This document shows, piece by piece, positions 59,708 to 64,000 of a stretch of DNA of 64,000 nt. The notes below the pieces were generated by a model that was not told the DNA's origin, did not search any database, and worked only from the letters and a program-made list of their open reading frames with translations. The stretch comes from Alphaproteobacteria bacterium GWF2_58_20 (GTDB taxonomy: Bacteria; Pseudomonadota; Alphaproteobacteria; UBA1247). The stretch covers positions 825,031 through 889,030 of the forward strand of contig MEMB01000002.1 in NCBI GenBank assembly GCA_001768735.1. Reading direction: 5' to 3'. The position numbers were made by a program, and so were the translations under genes. Position 1 is the stretch's first letter. Every line of letters starts with the position of its first letter.

Positions 59708-61057
59708 ATGAGGCTCCTCATCATCGGACAAGCACAAGGCCCCATCAGCGCGGCAGGCCGCATTGCCCACGAACGTGGCGCAAGGGTTGCCTATGCATCT
59801 GATGCGGCAGGCGCCCTTGCCGCCTTGCGGGCCGGGCATGGCGCCGACCTTGCCATGATGGATGTCGTCCTGGACATTTCCGGTTTCATCTCAAGCCTCG
59901 CCGCCGAACGCATCAATCTTCCCGTAGTCGCCTGCGGCGTGGATGTGGATGCTGGTGCCGCCGTGCGGGCCATCCGGGCGGGCGCCAAGGAATTTGTCCC
60001 CCTGCCGCCGGATGCCGAACTCATCGCCGCCGTTCTTGAAGCGGTGGCCGCCGAAAACCATGCCGTCATTGGCCGTGATCCGGCCATGATGTCTGTCATG
60101 AAGCTCGCGGGACAAGTTGCCGCAACCGATGCCACCATCCTCATCACGGGAGAATCCGGCACCGGCAAGGAAGTGATGGCGCGATACATCCATCTCAACA
60201 GCAAACGCGCGTCCGCCCCTTTCATTGCCATCAACTGCGCCGCCATTCCGGAAAACCTTCTGGAATCCGAACTGTTCGGCCACGAAAAAGGTGCCTTCAC
60301 AGGGGCAACGGCACGCCGCATCGGCAAATTCGAGGAAGCCAATGGCGGCACCCTCCTGCTGGATGAGGTGAGCGAAATGGCCCCTCTCCTGCAGGCCAAA
60401 CTGCTGCGTGCCATCCAGGAACGCGAAATTGAACGCGTGGGGGGATCCGGCCCCGTCAAGATCAACATCCGCCTGCTGGCCACCAGCAACCGGAACCTTG
60501 AGGAAGAAGTCAGGAAAGGCACCTTCCGCGAAGACCTCTATTACCGCCTCAATGTCATCAACCTTTGCCTGCCGCCCCTGCGTGACCGTCCGGGCGACAT
60601 CCTGCCGCTGGCCGAACATTTCACCCGCAAATACTGCGAGCTGAATGGTTTTGATCCCAAGGACCTGGAAGATGGCGCCATCGACAAACTGGTTTCCCAT
60701 GTCTGGCGTGGCAACATCCGCGAGCTGGAAAACACCATTTACCGGGGCGTTCTTGTTTCTCCGGGCGACAGCATCCCGTCGGAATCCATCATGATCCAAC
60801 AGGGCGCGCCCATGCCAAAACCTTCAGCGCCACAGGCCCAGGCAACCCTTGCTGCCGGCGACCTCGTTGGCCGCACGGTGGCAGATGTCGAGAGAGACCT
60901 CATCATTGGCACCCTCCAGCATTGCTTTGGCAACCGCACCCATGCCGCCAACATTCTTGGCATTTCCATCCGCACCCTGCGCAACAAGCTCAAGGCATAT
61001 ACGGAAGAAGGCCTTGAGGTTCCCCAGCCCGGCGAAGGCGCGGAGGCCAGCGCCTAA
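59708..61057 (+). CDS. flbD: Sigma-54-dependent flagellar regulator FlbD
   Basis: FlbD activates late sigma-54 flagellar promoters and represses the fliF promoter in Caulobacter. The 449 aa product has a degenerate receiver domain: it starts LLIIGQAQG, with no acidic pair, so phosphorylation is unlikely, as in Caulobacter FlbD. The AAA+ domain is intact with Walker [18 protein letters not shown], the sigma-54 contact loop HEKGAFTGA, and Walker [14 protein letters not shown] Fis-type helix-turn-helix ends it ([20 protein letters not shown]). It is the likely activator of the three sigma-54 promoters found here. Confidence 0.95.
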   Translation: MRLLIIGQAQGPISAAGRIAHERGARVAYASDAAGALAALRAGHGADLAMMDVVLDISGFISSLAAERINLPVVACGVDVDAGAAVRAIRAGAKEFVPLPPDAELIAAVLEAVAAENHAVIGRDPAMMSVMKLAGQVAATDATILITGESGTGKEVMARYIHLNSKRASAPFIAINCAAIPENLLESELFGHEKGAFTGATARRIGKFEEANGGTLLLDEVSEMAPLLQAKLLRAIQEREIERVGGSGPVKINIRLLATSNRNLEEEVRKGTFREDLYYRLNVINLCLPPLRDRPGDILPLAEHFTRKYCELNGFDPKDLEDGAIDKLVSHVWRGNIRELENTIYRGVLVSPGDSIPSESIMIQQGAPMPKPSAPQAQATLAAGDLVGRTVADVERDLIIGTLQHCFGNRTHAANILGISIRTLRNKLKAYTEEGLEVPQPGEGAEASA

Positions 61058-63136
61058 ATGACGGCTTCTGCAGGACAACAGGCCATGAACATGATGCGCC
61101 GAAGCGATATTGTCCTCGCTCTCGGCGTCATTGCCATTCTTGTCATCCTCATCCTGCCCATGCCCCGCTTCCTGCTGGACATGAGCCTTGCCATTTCCAT
61201 GACCCTGTCCGTCATCATCCTGATGACATCCCTGTTCATCCGCCGCCCGCTGGAATTCACCTCCTTCCCCACCATCCTGCTGATCTCCACCATCCTGCGC
61301 CTGGCCCTGAACCTCGCTTCCACCCGCCTCATCCTCGCGGGCGGCCACACCGGCCCGGAGGCCGCCGGCCGCGTGATTGCCGCCTTTGGGCATTTTGTCA
61401 TGGGCGGAAATTTCATCATTGGCATCGTCGTTTTCTCCATTCTTGTCCTTGTCAATTTCATTGTCATCACCAAGGGATCCAGCCGCATTGCCGAAGTGGC
61501 GGCACGCTTCAGCCTGGATGCCATGCCCGGCAAGCAGATGGCCATCGACGCCGACCTGTCTTCCGGTCTCATCAATGAAGATTCCGCCCGCCTGCGCCGG
61601 CGCGAACTCGAAGAGGAAAGCACCTTCTTCGGCGCCATGGACGGTGCCGCGAAATTCGTGCGCGGCGATGCCGTAGCCGGACTGCTCATCACCTTCATCA
61701 ACATCATTGGCGGCATCATCATCGGCACCGCCCAGCAAAACCTTTCGCTGGCCGAAGCCGCGCAAAATTATACCCTGCTCACGGTTGGCGATGGCCTTGT
61801 GTCGCAAATTCCCGCCCTCATCGTCTCAACCGCCGCCGGACTGCTGGTCTCCAAGGCAGGCATCACCGGAAGCACCGATGCCGCGCTGTTTGGCCAGATG
61901 AGCCGTTATCCCACCGCTCTTGGCCTGTCCGGAACCCTGCTCATTGTCATGGGGCTACTGCCCGGCCTTCCCCTTCTGCCTTTCCTGGCACTGGGTGGAA
62001 CCCTGGCCTACACGGCCAACCAGATCCCGAAAATCCGGGCCCGCGCCGAAGCCTCCGAAAAAGCGGCAGCAACCGCAGAAGCCGCAGCAAAACCAACAGC
62101 TGACGCGCCCATTTCCCAAGCCCTGGCCATGGATCATGTCCGGGTGGAAATCGGTTACGGCCTTTTGTCCCTGGCCAGTGGCGACATCGGCCAGCGCCTC
62201 ACCGACCAGATCAAGGCCCTGCGGCGGCAAATGGCCTCCGACATGGGATTCATCCTGCCCTCTGTCCGCATTCAGGATAACCTTCAGCTCCCGGCCACCA
62301 GCTATGTCATTCGCATCAAGGAGATTGAAGCGGCACGCGGCAACCTCCAGCCTGGCCTCCTCCTCTGCATGGACGGGCAGGGGGCGACCGTTTCCATTCC
62401 CGGGGAACAGGTGCGGGAACCCACTTTTGGCCTGCCCGCAACCTGGATCGCCCCGGCATCCAAGGAAGAAGCCCAGTTCAAGGGTTATACCGTAGTGGAT
62501 CCCTCCACGGTTCTGGTTACCCACCTGACCGAAATCATCAGGGACAACATGCCCGACCTGCTGTCCTATGCCGAAACGCAGAAACTCCTTGATGAAATCG
62601 CGCCCGGTTATGGCAAGCTGGTTTCCGACATCATTCCTTCACAAATCACTGTGGGCGGCCTGCAGCGCATCCTGCAGAACCTGCTGGCCGAGCGTGTTTC
62701 CATCCGCGACCTGCCCACCATCCTTGAAGGCGTGGCGGAAGCTTGCGCCATCACCCGCAGCATTTCGGCCATCACGGAACATGTCCGGGCGCGCCTCGCG
62801 CGCCAGTTGTGTGAAGCGGGGACATCTACCGGAGGCGTCCTGCCGCTTCTGACCCTGTCCCCCACATGGGAACAGGCTTTTGCCGAATCCCTCGTGGGCG
62901 AAGGCGAAAACCGACAGCTGGCCATGCCGCCGACACAACTTCAGCAATTCATAACTTCTGTCAGGCAATCTTTTGAATCACAGGCAAAGGCTGGCGAATC
63001 TCCTGTTTTGCTCACCAGCCCTTCCATTCGTCCTTTTGTGCGATCAATTGTTGAAAGATTTCGTCCGCAAACTGTAGTAATGTCGCAGAATGAGATTCAT
63101 CCCAAGGCACGAATCAAAACCATGGGGCAGATATGA
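61058..63136 (+). CDS. flhA: Flagellar export gate protein FlhA
   Basis: FlhA forms the nonameric ring of the export gate. The 692 aa product has about eight membrane helices in the first 320 residues, with the FHIPEP-family block GSSRIAEVAARFSLDAMPGK then QMAIDADLSSGLINEDSARL. The cytoplasmic domain follows (VRVEIGYGLLSLASG; YTVVDPSTVLVTHLTEIIRD). The start directly follows the flbD stop; MNMMRRSDIVLAL at 61085 is a possible alternative. It overlaps flhF by ATGA. Confidence 0.97.
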   Translation: MTASAGQQAMNMMRRSDIVLALGVIAILVILILPMPRFLLDMSLAISMTLSVIILMTSLFIRRPLEFTSFPTILLISTILRLALNLASTRLILAGGHTGPEAAGRVIAAFGHFVMGGNFIIGIVVFSILVLVNFIVITKGSSRIAEVAARFSLDAMPGKQMAIDADLSSGLINEDSARLRRRELEEESTFFGAMDGAAKFVRGDAVAGLLITFINIIGGIIIGTAQQNLSLAEAAQNYTLLTVGDGLVSQIPALIVSTAAGLLVSKAGITGSTDAALFGQMSRYPTALGLSGTLLIVMGLLPGLPLLPFLALGGTLAYTANQIPKIRARAEASEKAAATAEAAAKPTADAPISQALAMDHVRVEIGYGLLSLASGDIGQRLTDQIKALRRQMASDMGFILPSVRIQDNLQLPATSYVIRIKEIEAARGNLQPGLLLCMDGQGATVSIPGEQVREPTFGLPATWIAPASKEEAQFKGYTVVDPSTVLVTHLTEIIRDNMPDLLSYAETQKLLDEIAPGYGKLVSDIIPSQITVGGLQRILQNLLAERVSIRDLPTILEGVAEACAITRSISAITEHVRARLARQLCEAGTSTGGVLPLLTLSPTWEQAFAESLVGEGENRQLAMPPTQLQQFITSVRQSFESQAKAGESPVLLTSPSIRPFVRSIVERFRPQTVVMSQNEIHPKARIKTMGQI

Positions 63137-64000
63137 GACTTAAAACATTTCACGCATCCTCGATGGTCGAGGCCATGCGACAGGTTCGGGAAGCACTGGG
63201 CGATGATGCCATCATCGTCTCCTCCCGCACGGAAAATGGCGGATCGGTTGTCCGCCTGACCGCCGCGATAGACGAGGATGAACATATGGACCGTGCTGCA
63301 CACCAGCCGTCCGAAACCCAGAAAGACGCCCCCTTTTCCAAACCGACCTCCATTCCGGATGCCGGGGAGGAACTCATCGAAATCCTGCTGCGTCACGGTA
63401 CACCGGCTGCTGTCACCGAACGTTTCCTTTCCGCTGCGGCCCCCATGGCTGGCACAGAAAACTCGATGGAAGAACGCCTGGCTGCCATCCTGTCCGATGT
63501 CCTTTCCTTCAAGCCGCTTCCGCGTGGTCCATCGCCACGCCCCCTTGTTTTCACGGGCCTTCCGGGCGCCGGAAAAACTCTTTCCATTGCCCGTTTTGCC
63601 ACCCAAGCGGTCATGGCTGGCCTCAAACCCGCCGTCATCAGCGCCGACACCATCCGCGCCGGCGGCACCGAACAGCTGGAAGCCTTCACCCGCATTCTCA
63701 AAATCAAGCTCATGACCATTGAGGATCCGGATGCCCTTGAAGATGCCCTTGCCGCCATTCCTGCGGCAGACCTCTTCCTCATAGACACCCCGGGCATCAA
63801 CCCCTTCAATGCCGATGAACGCCTCATGCTGCGCAAGCTCCTGTCCCTGCCCGGGTGCGATGGCATCCTTGTCATGCCGGGAAGCGGCGACCCCATAGAA
63901 GCCGCTGAAAATGCCCAGACCTTTCTGGATCTTGGCGTCTCGCGCATCATGCCGACCCGACTTGACATTTCCCGCAGGTTCGGCGCCCTTCTGGCCGCAA
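63133..64000 (+). CDS. flhF: Flagellar placement GTPase FlhF, 3' truncated by the window
   Basis: The track does not list this open frame because it runs off the end. It begins MRLKTFHASSMVEAMRQVRE in an ATGA overlap with flhA; 289 residues are visible. The N-terminus matches FlhF (ALGDDAIIVSSRT), and the SRP-type GTPase domain starts with P-loop FTGLPGAGKTLSIARFA, followed by VISADTIRAGGTEQL and the DTPGIN switch. FlhF sets the site and number of polar flagella together with FlhG. Confidence 0.92.
   Translation, partial: MRLKTFHASSMVEAMRQVREALGDDAIIVSSRTENGGSVVRLTAAIDEDEHMDRAAHQPSETQKDAPFSKPTSIPDAGEELIEILLRHGTPAAVTERFLSAAAPMAGTENSMEERLAAILSDVLSFKPLPRGPSPRPLVFTGLPGAGKTLSIARFATQAVMAGLKPAVISADTIRAGGTEQLEAFTRILKIKLMTIEDPDALEDALAAIPAADLFLIDTPGINPFNADERLMLRKLLSLPGCDGILVMPGSGDPIEAAENAQTFLDLGVSRIMPTRLDISRRFGALLAA

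Noticed and set aside
1-64000. tRNA genes, CRISPR arrays, insertion sequences and prophage genes
   Set aside because: I looked for cloverleaf-type sequences, regularly spaced repeats, transposase or integrase motifs and phage structural genes and saw none that could be supported.

Overview
The window comes from a GC-rich, flagellated, Gram-negative alphaproteobacterium. I infer this from the flagellar regulators FlbD, FliX, FlbT, FlaF and SciP, from TTAA-N7-TTAA (CtrA-type) sites, and from the alphaproteobacterial order zapA - 6S RNA - 5-formyl-THF cyclo-ligase. The codon bias (abundant GCC/GGC) and the tol-pal, ruvCAB-yebC and tkt-gap-fba blocks fit a member or relative of the Rhodospirillales, but the sequence alone does not fix the species. 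I saw no tRNA, rRNA, CRISPR array, transposase or phage genes.

Layout. 1-2.8 kb: the end of an ankyrin gene, then a reverse-strand pair of a small membrane protein and a membrane-anchored pseudokinase. 2.9-12.8 kb: a tightly packed forward run that looks like one operon. It holds a SerA-family dehydrogenase with a substituted catalytic arginine, a secreted FG-GAP protein, four tandem GNAT-like paralogues interleaved with two nearly identical 66-67 aa proteins, a PAS-GGDEF diguanylate cyclase and a DUF2336 protein. This is the least explained part of the window. A 113 bp element bounded by perfect 14 bp inverted repeats ends it. 12.9-28.5 kb: reverse-strand housekeeping genes (ThiD-like kinase, glmM, ftsH, tilS, cpoB-pal-tolB-tolA-tolR-tolQ-ybgC, ruvB-ruvA-ruvC, yebC, ymdB, 5-FCL, 6S RNA, zapA and a small coiled-coil protein). 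28.6-33.1 kb: tkt-gapA, then class I fba and an ASCH protein.

33.1-64 kb is a flagellar and chemotaxis island: fliO-fliP; cheY-cheZ with a large TPR protein; fliL-fliM-DUF6468-motE; flgF-flgG-flgA-flgH; fliX with two DksA-family proteins around a Sel1 protein; flgI-flgJ-flgN; fliK-flgD-flgE-DUF1217; flaG-flbT-fliC-flaF; sciP; fliF-fliG-fliH-fliN-flbD-flhA-flhF, the last running off the end.

The regulation can partly be read from the DNA. Perfect CtrA-type sites lie before fliX, flaF, fliC and sciP, and a 7/8 site before fliF. Perfect sigma-54 promoters (TGGCAC-N5-TTGCA) lie before flgF, flgI and fliK. The island also encodes the sigma-54 activator FlbD, its partner FliX, and SciP, which antagonises CtrA. 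This fits a Caulobacter-like cascade: CtrA turns on early genes, FlbD/FliX with sigma-54 turn on rod, ring and hook genes, and FlbT/FlaF control flagellin.
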